DNA of 41,993 nucleotides from Rhizobiaceae bacterium (GTDB lineage Bacteria; Pseudomonadota; Alphaproteobacteria; Rhizobiales; Rhizobiaceae): NCBI GenBank assembly GCA_025458045.1, contig JALOTE010000008.1, positions 1 to 41,993 of the forward strand, read 5' to 3'. Shown piece by piece: positions 9,290 to 18,786 of this stretch (position 1 is its first letter; each line of letters starts with the position of its first letter). The notes under the pieces were generated by a model. It saw only the letters and a program-made list of their open reading frames with translations, ran no database searches and was not told where the DNA came from. The position numbers and the translations under genes were made by a program.

Positions 9290-9577
9290 ATGTCCGTTGA
9301 CCTCGCCACCGTCAAGCGCGTCGCGCGGCTTGCCCGCATCGCCGTCACCGAAGAGGAAGCCCAGCGCATGACGGGCGAACTCAATGGCATTCTCGGATTC
9401 GTCGAGCAATTGGCGGAAGTCGATGTCACGGGCGTCGAACCGATGACATCGGTCACCGAGCAGAAAATGCGCTGGCGTCCCGATGTCGTGGCCGATGGCG
9501 GCAAGGCCATGGATGTCACGGCCAATGCGCCTGACACGGCCGAGCAGTTCTTCCTTGTTCCCAAAGTGGTTGATTGA
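9290..9577 (+). CDS. gatC: aspartyl/glutamyl-tRNA amidotransferase subunit C
   Basis: GatC is the small subunit that stabilises GatA in the GatCAB complex, which converts Glu-tRNA(Gln) and/or Asp-tRNA(Asn) to the amidated forms. The protein has 95 residues with the usual blocks [14 protein letters not shown] near the start and [11 protein letters not shown] in the middle. The ATG at 9290 gives the family N-terminus MSVDLATV; an earlier ATG at 9263 adds nine residues not expected. It is followed 43 bases later by gatA. No gatB is present within the window. Confidence 0.95.
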   Translation: MSVDLATVKRVARLARIAVTEEEAQRMTGELNGILGFVEQLAEVDVTGVEPMTSVTEQKMRWRPDVVADGGKAMDVTANAPDTAEQFFLVPKVVD

Positions 9578-9620
9578 ACTGCTCTGAGCGATTGATATTC
9601 CTCCCTTTGGTGTTTTCCCG

Positions 9621-11102
9621 ATGACCGACCTGACAAGCCTGACGATTGCCGAAGCGCGAACCGCACTCGCGTCGCGCAGCCTCAGCGCCACCGAACTGAC
9701 GGACGCCTATCTCGCGGCCATCGACGCGGCCAATGGCACTTTCAACGCCTATGTGACAGTGACGCATGATCAGGCGCGCGCCATGGCGAAGGCATCGGAT
9801 GCGCGGCTGGCGAAGGGCGATGCCGGCGCGCTCGAAGGCATCCCGCTCGGCATCAAGGACCTCTACGCGACCGAAGGCGTGCACACCCAGGCATGCAGCC
9901 ATGTGCTTGACGGGTTCCTGCCACGCTATGAATCGACCGTGACCGCCAATCTATGGGCCAAGGGCGCGGTGATGCTCGGCAAACTCAACATGGATGAGTT
10001 TGCGATGGGGTCGTCCAACGAGACATCCTATTATGGCCCGGTGAAGAGTCCGTGGCGCGCCAAGGGCTCAAACGAGGCGCTCGTTCCCGGCGGTTCGTCC
10101 GGCGGTTCGGCTGCGGCCGTTGCCGCGCATCTGTGTGCCGCGGCCACCGCGACCGACACCGGCGGGTCCATCCGCCAGCCGGCGGCGTTCACCGGCACGG
10201 TTGGCATCAAGCCGACCTATGGCCGCTGTTCGCGCTGGGGCATCGTCGCGTTTGCATCATCGCTCGATCAGGCCGGGCCGATCGCGCGCGACGTGCGCGA
10301 CACCGCCATCATGCTCAAGACGATGGCGAGCGTGGACCCGAAGGACACGACGTCCGTCGACCTGCCGGTTCCCGACTATGAGGCCGCCATCGGCCAATCG
10401 GTCAAAGGGATGACAATCGGCATTCCGCGCGAATACCGCGTGCACGGCATGCCGGACGAAATCGAGGCGCTCTGGCAGCAGGGCATCGCGTGGTACCGCG
10501 AGGCCGGCGCGAAAATCGTCGATATCTCCTTGCCGCACACAAAGTATGCGCTGCCTGCCTATTATATTGTCGCGCCAGCCGAGGCCTCGTCCAATCTCGC
10601 GCGCTATGACGGCGTGCGTTACGGTTTGCGCGTGCCGGGCCGCGACATCATCGACATGTATGAAAAAAGCCGCGCCGCAGGCTTCGGCTCCGAGGTCAAG
10701 CGGCGCATCATGATCGGCACCTATGTGCTGTCGGCCGGTTATTATGACGCCTATTACCTGAGGGCGCAGCAGGTTCGCACCCTGATCAAGCGCGACTTCG
10801 AACAGGCCTTCGCCGCCGGTGTCGACGCCATCCTCACACCCGCCACACCATCGGCCGCCTTCGCCATCGGCGACAAGGACATGAACGCCGACCCGGTGAA
10901 AATGTATCTGAACGACGTGTTCACCGTCACGGTCAACATGGCGGGCCTGCCCGGAATGGCTGTTCCGGCAGGGCTATCGGCTAATGGTCTGCCGCTCGGC
11001 CTCCAATTGATCGGCAGGCCGTTTGAGGAAGAGACCTTGTTCAAGGCCGCCCATGTCATCGAGCAGGCTGCCGGCCGTTTCACGCCCGCCAAATGGTGGT
11101 GA
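9621..11102 (+). CDS. gatA: aspartyl/glutamyl-tRNA amidotransferase subunit A
   Basis: Amidase subunit that releases ammonia from glutamine for transamidation of mischarged tRNA. The Ser-cisSer-Lys triad is visible: Lys79 in GIPLGIKDL, the cis-Ser in [11 protein letters not shown] (about 159) and the nucleophile Ser183 in [10 protein letters not shown]. The full amidase signature and a total of 493 residues match the family. It is followed after three bases by a GNAT acetyltransferase gene, so gatC, gatA and the acetyltransferase probably share a transcript. Confidence 0.97.
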   Translation: MTDLTSLTIAEARTALASRSLSATELTDAYLAAIDAANGTFNAYVTVTHDQARAMAKASDARLAKGDAGALEGIPLGIKDLYATEGVHTQACSHVLDGFLPRYESTVTANLWAKGAVMLGKLNMDEFAMGSSNETSYYGPVKSPWRAKGSNEALVPGGSSGGSAAAVAAHLCAAATATDTGGSIRQPAAFTGTVGIKPTYGRCSRWGIVAFASSLDQAGPIARDVRDTAIMLKTMASVDPKDTTSVDLPVPDYEAAIGQSVKGMTIGIPREYRVHGMPDEIEALWQQGIAWYREAGAKIVDISLPHTKYALPAYYIVAPAEASSNLARYDGVRYGLRVPGRDIIDMYEKSRAAGFGSEVKRRIMIGTYVLSAGYYDAYYLRAQQVRTLIKRDFEQAFAAGVDAILTPATPSAAFAIGDKDMNADPVKMYLNDVFTVTVNMAGLPGMAVPAGLSANGLPLGLQLIGRPFEEETLFKAAHVIEQAAGRFTPAKWW

Positions 11103-11105
11103 CCC

Positions 11106-11597
11106 ATGGCGGGGTCTGTCGTCCGCCCCGCCACCGAAGCTGATCGCGCCGCAATGGCCGAAGCGCAGGCAGAGGCTTATTGGTCCAACATAGACGACCT
11201 CGCCCCCGGCGCGCATGCCCATCCTGGATACCAGAAGCGGGTTGAGAGCATGGCCCGGGAAGATGCGGAAGGCAATTGGCGCAACGCCAGTGTTGGCGAA
11301 GTCGACGGGCGTGTCGTTGGCGTCTGTTACATCGAGCCATCGCCGCGCCTTCTGGAAGGATTGTGGGTCCATCCTGATTTTCATGGGCGGGGCATCGGCT
11401 CCACGCTGATCGAGGATGCGGTGGCGCGGTTCCGTGCCATGGGCGCGACCCATGTCATGCTGGAAGTCCACCCTGAAAATCCCGCCCTGAGGCTGTATCT
11501 GCGCCACGGCTTCGTGGTGACCGAAGAAACCATGCGGCACTCGGTCGGACTGGCGCGAGACCTGCCATTGCTGGTGATGAAGCGCCAGCTTGATTGA
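11106..11597 (+). CDS. GNAT-family N-acetyltransferase
   Basis: Acetyl-CoA-dependent acetyltransferase of 163 residues. The pyrophosphate-binding loop is HPDFHGRGIGSTLI (Q/RxxGxG/A type), preceded by LEGLWV and followed by NPALRLYLRHGFV, the typical final GNAT strand and helix. The substrate is unknown. The start ATG is three bases after the gatA stop. An FNR-type box overlaps its last codons and serves the next gene. Confidence 0.9.
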   Translation: MAGSVVRPATEADRAAMAEAQAEAYWSNIDDLAPGAHAHPGYQKRVESMAREDAEGNWRNASVGEVDGRVVGVCYIEPSPRLLEGLWVHPDFHGRGIGSTLIEDAVARFRAMGATHVMLEVHPENPALRLYLRHGFVVTEETMRHSVGLARDLPLLVMKRQLD

Positions 11598-11607
11598 TCC
11601 ACGTCAA
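11594..11607 (+). promoter_or_regulatory. FNR/FixK-type binding site upstream of hemN
   Basis: TTGATCCACGTCAA matches the FNR/FixK consensus TTGAT-N4-ATCAA at nine of ten fixed bases. It is centred about 64 bases before the hemN ATG. If the site sits near -41.5, transcription would start close to 11642, leaving a leader of roughly 23 bases. Control of an oxygen-independent haem enzyme by this regulator class is well established, so the context supports function. Confidence 0.7.
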
Positions 11608-11664
11608 GCGCGGTTGACACAAAACCCTCTACCAAGGCGGCACGCCGGAAGAGGGACCCGCGCC

Positions 11665-13062
11665 ATGACAGCAGACATCCAAGCGTCAGACATATCCACA
11701 CCGGCGCGCCATGCCGACGCGGCTCTGGTCGAACGCTACGCCAAGCCGGTGCCGCGCTACACAAGCTATCCGACCGCGCCGCATTTCAACGCGGATGTGG
11801 GGCCTGAAAAAGTGGCAAAGTGGCTGGCGACGCTCGACCAGACGTCCACCCTGTCCCTTTATGCACATATCCCGTTTTGTGACACGCTGTGCTGGTTTTG
11901 CGGCTGCCACACCCGCCACACGCTGCAATACAAGCCGATTGCCGCCTATCTGGAGGTTTTGAAGCAGGAGATCGCACATGTGGGTGATCAGGTGCATTCT
12001 GCCGCCCGCGTGATGAACCTGCACTTTGGCGGCGGTTCGCCGACGATTCTGAGTGCTGCCGACCTGAAGTCCGTCATCGCCTGTTTCCGCGAGAATTTCC
12101 GGTTCGATGCGCATGCTGAAGTCGCCTTCGAGATCGACCCGCGTGATTTCACGGCGGACAAGATGGATGCACTGGCCGAGGCCGGCATGAACCGCGCCTC
12201 AATCGGCGTTCAGGATTTCGACCCGGACGTGCAGGCGGCGATCAACCGGTTCCAGACGGTTGAGGAAACGCGCGCCATCGTGGACGGCTTGCGCGCGCGT
12301 GGCATCCGATCCCTCAACATCGATGCGCTTTACGGCCTGCCGCGCCAGTCCCTCGACAGGGTGCTGTCCAGCTTGGGCCATGTCGCCGAGATGCGACCGG
12401 ACCGGATCGCGCTGTTCGGCTATGCCCATGTGCCGTGGATGAAGAAGCACATGAGCATGATCAAGGAGGCCGACCTGCCGTCACCCTTGGAACGCTTCGA
12501 GCAGGCGCAGGCCGCCGCCGAGTTTCTGGTTTCGCACGGATATGAGCGGATCGGCTTTGACCATTTCGCTCTGCCCGGCGATTCCATGGCGGTCGCGGCG
12601 CGGGCAGGGCGGCTGAAACGCAATTTCCAAGGCTACACCGACGATCCGTCCACGGCCCTCATCGGATTTGGCGCTTCGTCGATCTCGGAATTCCCGCAGG
12701 GCTACGCGCAAAACGCACCTGCGACCGGTGACTACATGCGCCGCGTGCGGGCAGGCGAGATCAGCACAGTGCGCGGCTACAAGCTTCTGCCGGATGACCG
12801 GATGCGCAAGGCCTTCATCGAGCAGTTGCTCTGCCAATTCCGTGTCGACGCCTTCCGGTTCACGGAGATTTTTGGTGACGCGGCGCGGCCCTTGTTCGGC
12901 GAGGCCATGCTTTACGCGCAGGGCCATACGGACGGTCTCTGCGACTGGTCGGACGGCGTCTTTTCCGTCACCGACGCCGGGCGGCCCTTCGTGCGGATGA
13001 TCGCGGCGCAGTTTGACGCGTTCCTGAACGCGGGGGCAGCGCGCCATTCGATCGCGGTTTGA
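11665..13062 (+). CDS. hemN: oxygen-independent coproporphyrinogen III oxidase
   Basis: Radical-SAM enzyme that oxidatively decarboxylates coproporphyrinogen III to protoporphyrinogen IX without oxygen. The 4Fe-4S cluster motif is CDTLCWFC (Cys72, 76, 79), preceded by YAHIPF and followed by LHFGGGSPT, RASIGVQDFD and NIDALYGLPRQ. The N-terminal YAKPVPRYTSYPTAPHF is characteristic of true HemN, as opposed to the HemW-type homologue. The ATG at 11665 with gagggac upstream gives 465 residues, the normal length. The frame is open from 11590 but that would run through the FNR box. It implies growth or survival at low oxygen. Confidence 0.97.
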   Translation: MTADIQASDISTPARHADAALVERYAKPVPRYTSYPTAPHFNADVGPEKVAKWLATLDQTSTLSLYAHIPFCDTLCWFCGCHTRHTLQYKPIAAYLEVLKQEIAHVGDQVHSAARVMNLHFGGGSPTILSAADLKSVIACFRENFRFDAHAEVAFEIDPRDFTADKMDALAEAGMNRASIGVQDFDPDVQAAINRFQTVEETRAIVDGLRARGIRSLNIDALYGLPRQSLDRVLSSLGHVAEMRPDRIALFGYAHVPWMKKHMSMIKEADLPSPLERFEQAQAAAEFLVSHGYERIGFDHFALPGDSMAVAARAGRLKRNFQGYTDDPSTALIGFGASSISEFPQGYAQNAPATGDYMRRVRAGEISTVRGYKLLPDDRMRKAFIEQLLCQFRVDAFRFTEIFGDAARPLFGEAMLYAQGHTDGLCDWSDGVFSVTDAGRPFVRMIAAQFDAFLNAGAARHSIAV

Positions 13063-13089
13063 GGCCCGGCGCGGGGGTCAGGCTGCGCG

Positions 13090-13479
13090 CTAGCGGCGGG
13101 TGCGGTGCCACCGCTGCCAGGCCAGAAAGCCGCGATAGGCGAATGCGGCAAGCGGGTTCACGCCCGGCACCTTGAACACCCAGGTGAAGCGGCGCCACAC
13201 CGGCAGGCGGGCCCACAGTGCGGGGAAGGCGGCAACGCCGATTGCCCAGCCATCGCCATCGCGGACATGCATCGCGCCGAGAAGATCATCGCGCGTCTTG
13301 CCGTCGGCGAGTGCCAGCAATTCGGCATCCGGCGTAGCGCAGACATCGACCCAATCGACAGCGTCACCGGCGATGCGCTGGTAATGGCGCACTTCGAGGC
13401 GGCAGACAGGGCATTCGCCATCATAAAAGGCGCGTGGCCTATCGGTTTGGGCGGCGGGATCGTGCATGTCGCGAGACAT
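13090..13479 (-). CDS. DCC-family (DUF393) thiol-disulfide oxidoreductase-like protein
   Basis: Small protein of about 129 residues with the family signature AFYDGECPVCRLEV near the N-terminus, in which DxxCPxC resembles a thioredoxin-type dithiol. Further family features are a central HVRDGDGWAIGVAAFPALW and a C-terminal segment with aromatic residues and YRGFLAWQ. The redox role of the family is proposed, not proven. The start chosen is the ATG at 13479, eight bases after the mnmD stop, so it is likely co-translated with mnmD. The stop is TAG. Confidence 0.85.
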   Translation of the reverse strand: MSRDMHDPAAQTDRPRAFYDGECPVCRLEVRHYQRIAGDAVDWVDVCATPDAELLALADGKTRDDLLGAMHVRDGDGWAIGVAAFPALWARLPVWRRFTWVFKVPGVNPLAAFAYRGFLAWQRWHRTRR

Positions 13480-13487
13480 AGCGCTCG

Positions 13488-14192
13488 TCAGGCCGGCTTC
13501 ACCCCCCGCGACATTTCGCGCTTGCCGCCGAAGCCCGGCCGCTTTTCGACGACAAATCCGGCCGCTTGAAGATTGCGCCGCACCCAGCCTGCGGAAGTGT
13601 AGCTGGCAAAACTTCCGTCGGGCACAGTGTGGTCGAACACCGCCTGCATCAACGGCAAGGACCACATGTCGGCGTTCTTTTGCGGCGAATGCCCGTCCAG
13701 ATACCACGCATCCGCCGTAAGATCATGCACGGGAATCGTGTTTTCAGCCAATCCGATGACAATCTCTAATGCAAAGCCGGCGAAATTCACTGTGATACAG
13801 CCGCTATCCGGCCATTGGCCGGGCAGGGCGGCCAGCAACACCTCGCCCCGCTGGCGATGTTCCGGCCAGGCTGCAATACAGCGGGCAAGGTCGTCGCGCG
13901 CCAATGGATAGGCCTCGAATGACACATATCGCAGCGTGGCATCCGATCGGCGCATCCGGTCCCACAGCGCCCAAGTTTCCAGCGCGTTCAACGCTGTGCC
14001 GAAGCCGGTTTCGCCAATCGTGAAGCGCGTGGCTTGCGGCAGGCGTGCTTCCAGTTGATTGCCTGAGTGAAAGATGTGGCGTGTTTCGGCCGGCCCGTCA
14101 TGGCGCGAAAAGAACGGATCGTCGAAGCGCAAGGACATCGGCGCGCCATTCTCGTCAAAGCGGATCGGGTGGGCGTCGGCCACGTGACTCAT
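13488..14192 (-). CDS. mnmD: tRNA (5-methylaminomethyl-2-thiouridine) methyltransferase MnmD-like
   Basis: SAM-dependent methyltransferase equivalent to the methylating domain of bifunctional MnmC, acting on the wobble uridine of certain tRNAs. Visible family blocks: FTIGETGFGTALNAL (SAM loop), DAWYLDGHSPQKNADMW, FASYTSAGWVRRNLQAAGF and PGFGGKREM at the C-terminus. The likely start is ATG 14192 (MSHVADAHPIRF), giving 234 residues; ATG 14219 is an alternative that would share its CATG with the divergent oxidoreductase start. No FAD domain is fused; that activity is probably supplied by the neighbouring divergent gene. Confidence 0.88.
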   Translation of the reverse strand: MSHVADAHPIRFDENGAPMSLRFDDPFFSRHDGPAETRHIFHSGNQLEARLPQATRFTIGETGFGTALNALETWALWDRMRRSDATLRYVSFEAYPLARDDLARCIAAWPEHRQRGEVLLAALPGQWPDSGCITVNFAGFALEIVIGLAENTIPVHDLTADAWYLDGHSPQKNADMWSLPLMQAVFDHTVPDGSFASYTSAGWVRRNLQAAGFVVEKRPGFGGKREMSRGVKPA

Positions 14193-14217
14193 GCTCGGTT
14201 CAAGGCTATCGGCGGTC

Positions 14218-15351
14218 ATGCCCGCAAATCCCGCGCTCATCAATCGCCAACGGCCGGACCTCATCATATGCGGCGCCGGCATTGTCGGCTTGTGGAGCGC
14301 GCTGAAAGCGGTTGAGGCGGGGCTGACGGTCACGCTGATCGATTCTGTCGGGCCGGGGGCTGGAGCGTCCGGCGGGCTGGTCGGCGCGCTGATGCCGCAT
14401 CAGCCGTCCGGGTGGAGTGCCAAGAAGGCGCTGCAACTGTCGGGTTTGCTGAGCCTGCAGATTGAAATCGCGGCGCTTGAAGCGCAAACGGGCCTTTCGG
14501 CTGGCTATGCCCGTGTCGGTCGTCTGATGCCGATTTGGACAGGGGCGGAGCGGGAACGCCATGCCACGTGGAGCGAAGGCGCGCGGCTGCACTGGCCCCA
14601 ACAATGCGTCTGGCAGGCGGACGCCGCATTGCCATCCGCGGACTGGCTGGACCCGGCGGCCGCTCCGCTTGGCGTCGCACATGATTCGCTTGCCGCACGG
14701 CTCGAACCACGTGCGATGGTGCACCTTCTTGTGAAAGCGCTGGAGGGACGGGCGAAACTGCTTTTCGGCTCAGCAATTTCGGCGATTTCTGCGGATTGTT
14801 CAGTCTTGTTGAACGATGGCAGCCAGCTCGATGCCGATCATGTCCTGATCGCGACAGGAATAAATGCCTTTGATCTGCTCGCTCCCCTTGTGCGGCGCAC
14901 AACGGGCGTCGGCGTGAAGGGACAGGCGGCATTGTTCAGGCCACGCGTGGCGCTTAATCCCGATGAATTGCCGGTGATCTACGCGGACGGGCTCTATGTC
15001 ATCGCACATTCGAGCGGCATGATCGCGGTCGGCTCCACCTCGGAAAACACTTACGCCGACGAAACATCGACCGACGCTCTCCTCGACGACGTGATCATGC
15101 GGGCGCGCGCAGTTTGCCCGCTTCTGCGCGATTCCGAGTGTGTGGAGCGATGGGCTGGCGTTCGGCCCAAGCACGAAAGCCGTGATCCGGTTGTTGTGCG
15201 TTTGCCCGAAGCGCCGCGCATACTTGCCGCCATCGGGGCGTTCAAGATCGGCTTCGGGGTCGCGCATGTGATGGCGGCGGAGGCCGTCGGCCATGTCACG
15301 GGGCAGGGCGGCCCCTGGCGCGACGTGCTGGCGGCAGGGTGGCGCGGATGA
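14218..15351 (+). CDS. FAD-dependent oxidoreductase (DAO family), probable stand-alone MnmC(o)-type partner
   Basis: D-amino-acid-oxidase-fold flavoprotein of 377 residues. The N-terminal dinucleotide motif is CGAGIVGLWSALKA, followed by DSVGPGAGASGGLVGALMPH and, near the C-terminus, GVRPKHESRDPVV and FKIGFGVAHVMAAEAVG. In enterobacteria the oxidase that removes the carboxymethyl group of cmnm5(s2)U is fused to the MnmD-type methyltransferase. Here the two lie head to head, which suggests but does not prove the same job. Other DAO activities (glycine or D-amino acid oxidation) are possible. The start at ATG 14218 lies 25 bases from the mnmD start. Confidence 0.82.
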   Translation: MPANPALINRQRPDLIICGAGIVGLWSALKAVEAGLTVTLIDSVGPGAGASGGLVGALMPHQPSGWSAKKALQLSGLLSLQIEIAALEAQTGLSAGYARVGRLMPIWTGAERERHATWSEGARLHWPQQCVWQADAALPSADWLDPAAAPLGVAHDSLAARLEPRAMVHLLVKALEGRAKLLFGSAISAISADCSVLLNDGSQLDADHVLIATGINAFDLLAPLVRRTTGVGVKGQAALFRPRVALNPDELPVIYADGLYVIAHSSGMIAVGSTSENTYADETSTDALLDDVIMRARAVCPLLRDSECVERWAGVRPKHESRDPVVVRLPEAPRILAAIGAFKIGFGVAHVMAAEAVGHVTGQGGPWRDVLAAGWRG

Positions 15352-15366
15352 TCGGGATAGGCGCAC

Positions 15367-16899
15367 TCACAGCGGAATGTTGTCGTGCTTTTTCCACGGA
15401 TTGCTGAGCTGCTTCTTGGCGAGCAGTTTCAACGCCTTGGCCACGCGGCGGCGGGTGGAATGCGGCATGATCACATCATCGATATAGCCGCGCTCGGCGG
15501 CGACGAAAGGCGACAGGAACCGCTCCTCATAGGCTTTCGTGTGCGCGGCGATCTTGTCGGCGTCGCCAATATCCTTGCGGTGAATGATCTCGACCGCGCC
15601 CTTCGCGCCCATCACCGCGATCTGCGCCGTCGGCCAGGCATAATTGACGTCGCCGCGCAGATGCTTTGACGCCATCACGTCATAGGCGCCGCCATAGGCC
15701 TTGCGGGTGATGATCGTCACTTTCGGCACGGTCGCCTCGCCATAGGCAAACAGCAGCTTCGCGCCATGCTTGATCAGTCCGCCATATTCCTGCGCGGTGC
15801 CGGGGAGGAAACCGGGCACATCGACGAAGGTGACAATCGGGATATTGAAACAATCGCAGAAACGCACGAATCGCGCGGCTTTCCGGCTGGCATCCGAATC
15901 GAGCACGCCTGCCAGCACCATCGGCTGATTGGCAACAAAGCCGACTGTGCGGCCTTCGACGCGGCCGAAGCCGGTCACGATGTTTTTGGCGAAGGCGTCC
16001 TGGATCTCGAAGAAATCGCCGTCGTCGGCGGTGCGCTGGATGACCTCGCGGATATCATAGGGTTTGTTCGGGTTGTCGGGCACCAGCGTGTCGAGCGCCA
16101 TGTCGACGGCGTCGACCGGCTGGAGGCAGGCGATTTCCGGCAGCGGGTCGGTGTTGGAGAGCGGCAGGAAATCGATGAGCCGCCGCATCTGCAACAGCGC
16201 CTCGATGTCATTGTCGAAGGCGCCATCGGCGATCGAGCTTTTCGTGGTGTGGATGCGCGCGCCGCCCAGTTCCTCGGCCGTCACAGTTTCATTCGTCACG
16301 GTTTTCACCACGTCCGGCCCGGTGACGAACATGTAGCTCGTGTCGCGCACCATGAAGATGAAGTCGGTCATGGCGGGCGAATAGACGTCGCCGCCCGCAC
16401 ACGGACCCATGATGAGCGAAATCTGCGGGATGACGCCCGACGCCAGAATGTTGCGCTGGAACACTTCGGCATAGCCGCCGAGCGCCGCCACGCCTTCCTG
16501 GATGCGCGCGCCGCCCGCGTCATAGAGCCCGATGATCGGGGCGCGGTTTTTCAGTGCCATGTCCTGCAGTTTCATGATCTTGCCGGCATGGGCTTCCGAC
16601 AGTGAGCCGCCGAACACCGTGAAATCCTTGGCGAAGACGAACACCTTGCGCCCGTTAACCGTGCCCCAGCCGGTCACGACGCCATCGCCTGGAATGCGGG
16701 TGTCGGCCATGCCGAAATCGGTCGCCCGGTGTTCGACAAACATGTCAAACTCTTCAAACGTGCCATGGTCGAGCAGGGCCGAGATGCGTTCGCGCGCCGT
16801 CAGCTTGCCCTTGGCGTGCTGGGCGTCGATGCGCTTCTGGCCGCCGCCCATGCGGGCGACGGCGCGGCGTTGTTCCAACTGTTCGAGAATGGTGTGCAT
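15367..16899 (-). CDS. pccB: acyl-CoA (propionyl-CoA) carboxylase beta subunit
   Basis: Carboxyltransferase subunit of a biotin-dependent acyl-CoA carboxylase, 510 residues, the length usual for PccB. Both carboxyltransferase halves are present: [20 protein letters not shown] and [20 protein letters not shown] in the first; [28 protein letters not shown] and [12 protein letters not shown] in the second. Propionyl-CoA is the most likely substrate by similarity, feeding methylmalonyl-CoA, but related acyl-CoAs cannot be excluded. Ribosome site GGAGG lies five bases before the ATG. No biotin-carboxylase alpha subunit is in the window. It is 81 bases downstream of gloA on the same strand. Confidence 0.93.
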   Translation of the reverse strand: MHTILEQLEQRRAVARMGGGQKRIDAQHAKGKLTARERISALLDHGTFEEFDMFVEHRATDFGMADTRIPGDGVVTGWGTVNGRKVFVFAKDFTVFGGSLSEAHAGKIMKLQDMALKNRAPIIGLYDAGGARIQEGVAALGGYAEVFQRNILASGVIPQISLIMGPCAGGDVYSPAMTDFIFMVRDTSYMFVTGPDVVKTVTNETVTAEELGGARIHTTKSSIADGAFDNDIEALLQMRRLIDFLPLSNTDPLPEIACLQPVDAVDMALDTLVPDNPNKPYDIREVIQRTADDGDFFEIQDAFAKNIVTGFGRVEGRTVGFVANQPMVLAGVLDSDASRKAARFVRFCDCFNIPIVTFVDVPGFLPGTAQEYGGLIKHGAKLLFAYGEATVPKVTIITRKAYGGAYDVMASKHLRGDVNYAWPTAQIAVMGAKGAVEIIHRKDIGDADKIAAHTKAYEERFLSPFVAAERGYIDDVIMPHSTRRRVAKALKLLAKKQLSNPWKKHDNIPL

Positions 16900-16980
16900 G
16901 ACGTCCTCCGATCCGCTGGTGCTAGCCGCAATTGAAGGGCGGCGGAAGAGACGGCAATGCGACGTGGGTTGGATGGAAGT

Positions 16981-17439
16981 CTACCAGCTGCCGGTGTTCG
17001 GCATCGACAGCCAGGGTTCGGCCGGGTCCAGCGCGTCGCCTTCCTGAAGCAACTCGATGGAAATGCCATCCGGCGAGCGGACAAACGCCATGCGGCCGTC
17101 CCGCGGCGGGCGGTTGATCGTGACGCCCTTGTCCATCAGCCGCTGGCAGGCGGCGTAAATGTCATCCACCTTGTAGGCGAGATGGCCGAAATTGCGCCCG
17201 CTGTCATAGGTTTCGACAACGCCATTTGCGTCAGGCCAATTATAGGTCAGTTCGATTTCCGGCGCACGGCGTTCGTCGGATCCGGCGGCGCGGTCCTTGG
17301 GCGCGGCGAGGAAAATCAGCGTGAAACGGCCCTTGTCATTGTCATAGCGTCGCACTTCCTCAAGCCCGAGAGCGTTGACATAGAAATCGAGCGAGGCGTC
17401 GATGTCATGGACGCGGACCATCGTGTGCAAAAAGCGCAT
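16981..17439 (-). CDS. gloA: lactoylglutathione lyase (glyoxalase I)
   Basis: VOC-fold metalloenzyme isomerising the methylglyoxal-glutathione hemithioacetal to S-lactoylglutathione. The four expected metal ligands can be placed: His5 (FLHTMVRV), Glu63 (EIELTYNW), His86 (NFGHLAYKV) and Glu129 ([11 protein letters not shown]). From the ATG at 17439, with ggaga six bases upstream, it has 152 residues. The conserved [17 protein letters not shown] block fits GloA better than methylmalonyl-CoA epimerase, despite the adjacent carboxylase gene. The stop is TAG. Confidence 0.93.
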   Translation of the reverse strand: MRFLHTMVRVHDIDASLDFYVNALGLEEVRRYDNDKGRFTLIFLAAPKDRAAGSDERRAPEIELTYNWPDANGVVETYDSGRNFGHLAYKVDDIYAACQRLMDKGVTINRPPRDGRMAFVRSPDGISIELLQEGDALDPAEPWLSMPNTGSW

Positions 17440-17705
17440 GTTCAGTCTCCATGTGTCAGGGTGCTGGATCGCTCCCTGAAAAAATTCTGCTACCTGCATC
17501 CGGAAAGCACTGCCCGCCACAGGGACGGCCCTTGGTCGGCAGGGGTGATCATCTATATCGTGACAGGTGCGGGGTACGAGAGGCCGCAAACACGCAAAAC
17601 TGAATTTTTCGTTTCACCTTGCCTTGCGTGGCGTGCGGAAGCCGATGCTACTGTGTCCAAGGTCGAATCAAGTCAAACCGTGTTTCAGCGTTGTCGGAGC
17701 CATTG

Positions 17706-18293
17706 ATGGGTGACAGGGACGTCCGCTCTGACCAACATGCCGGGTTCGGGGGTTCCGCATCCATGTCGGAAGGCGATGGTCTCGCTCTGCATGAGATTGC
17801 AGGCACAATCAAATGGTTCGACATCGCCAAGGGTTATGGGTTCATTCTTCCTGAAACCGACGGGTTCGGAGACATCCTTCTGCATGTGACGACACTGCGC
17901 CGCGACGGCTTCCACGCCGCGCCTGAAGGTGCTCGTGTTGTCTGCGAGATCAAGCGTGGCGAACGCGGCTGGCAGGTGTTCCGGCTGATCAGCCTCGATG
18001 AAAGCGTGATCGACCGGGCCGCAATGCCGGTGCGCACCCATGTCGCCGTCCAGCCTGAAAGCGGTTTTGAGCGCGTCGTCGTGAAGTGGTTCAACCGCAC
18101 CAAGGGGTTCGGGTTTGTCACCCGGGGCGAGGGCACCGAAGACATTTTCGTCCACATGGAAACACTGCGCCGCCATGGCATTGCCGAACTGCGGCCGGGC
18201 CAGACGGTCATCGTGCGCTTCGGGCGCAGCGGCAAGGGGCTGATGGCATCAGAAGTGCGTCCTGATGTGGGCACCGTCGGCTTTGCCAGCTGA
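17706..18293 (+). CDS. two-domain cold-shock protein
   Basis: Protein of 195 residues with two cold-shock (OB-fold) domains joined by a linker, a form common in Alphaproteobacteria. Domain 1 has [15 protein letters not shown] and [13 protein letters not shown] (about residues 31-90). Domain 2 has [14 protein letters not shown] and [13 protein letters not shown] (about 118-185). The RNP1 (KGFGF) and RNP2 (DIFVH) RNA-binding motifs are better preserved in the second domain. It probably acts as an RNA chaperone. The start ATG at 17706 has ggag five bases upstream. The next gene follows after ten bases. Confidence 0.92.
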   Translation: MGDRDVRSDQHAGFGGSASMSEGDGLALHEIAGTIKWFDIAKGYGFILPETDGFGDILLHVTTLRRDGFHAAPEGARVVCEIKRGERGWQVFRLISLDESVIDRAAMPVRTHVAVQPESGFERVVVKWFNRTKGFGFVTRGEGTEDIFVHMETLRRHGIAELRPGQTVIVRFGRSGKGLMASEVRPDVGTVGFAS

Positions 18294-18303
18294 CATCCGC
18301 GTT

Positions 18304-18786
18304 ATGCTGGAGCGCGCCCTCCGGATCGGTCTGCTTGCGCTGGCCGGCTTGGTTTTGGCGCTGACGACAGCTTTTGCCAATGACGAGCCGATGCGGCTGG
18401 ATGTTGATGAAGCGCCGCTCATCATCCGCTCTGCCCAGGGCGACACACGCCTTGGCGTCGAGATCGCCGATACGCCCGAGGAGCGGGCGCGTGGCCTGAT
18501 GTTTCGCAGCGATCTGCCGCGTGATCGTGCGATGCTGTTTGACTTCCAGCAGGACCGCGCGGTTGCGATGTGGATGAAGAACACGCCCCTGCCGCTCGAC
18601 ATGATCTTTGCTGGCGCGGATGGCGTCATCTCGAAGGTCATCGTCGGCACGACGCCGTTTTCCGAGGCGGTACTCGCCTCCGACGGGCCGGTCCGCTACG
18701 TTGTCGAAGTCAATGCCGGGGTCGCGGCCGAGATAGGCGCCACCGTCGGCGCGCGTCTCGTGCATCCGCTGATTGCCGCGCCATGA
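18304..18786 (+). CDS. DUF192-family exported protein
   Basis: Protein of 160 residues starting with a signal peptide (MLERALRIGLLALAGLVLAL, probable cleavage after TAFA). It is followed by the DUF192 domain with EERARGLMFRSDLP, AMLFDFQ and the signature MWMKNTPLPLDMIF. Predicted periplasmic; the biochemical function of the family is not established. It is between the cold-shock gene (10-base gap) and an alpha/beta hydrolase whose ATG overlaps its stop, so these three genes look co-transcribed. Confidence 0.9.
   Translation: MLERALRIGLLALAGLVLALTTAFANDEPMRLDVDEAPLIIRSAQGDTRLGVEIADTPEERARGLMFRSDLPRDRAMLFDFQQDRAVAMWMKNTPLPLDMIFAGADGVISKVIVGTTPFSEAVLASDGPVRYVVEVNAGVAAEIGATVGARLVHPLIAAP

Noticed and set aside
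16981-17439. Methylmalonyl-CoA epimerase, because of the adjacent carboxylase gene
   Set aside because: The ligand pattern and the NRPPRDG...FVRSPDG block match glyoxalase I.
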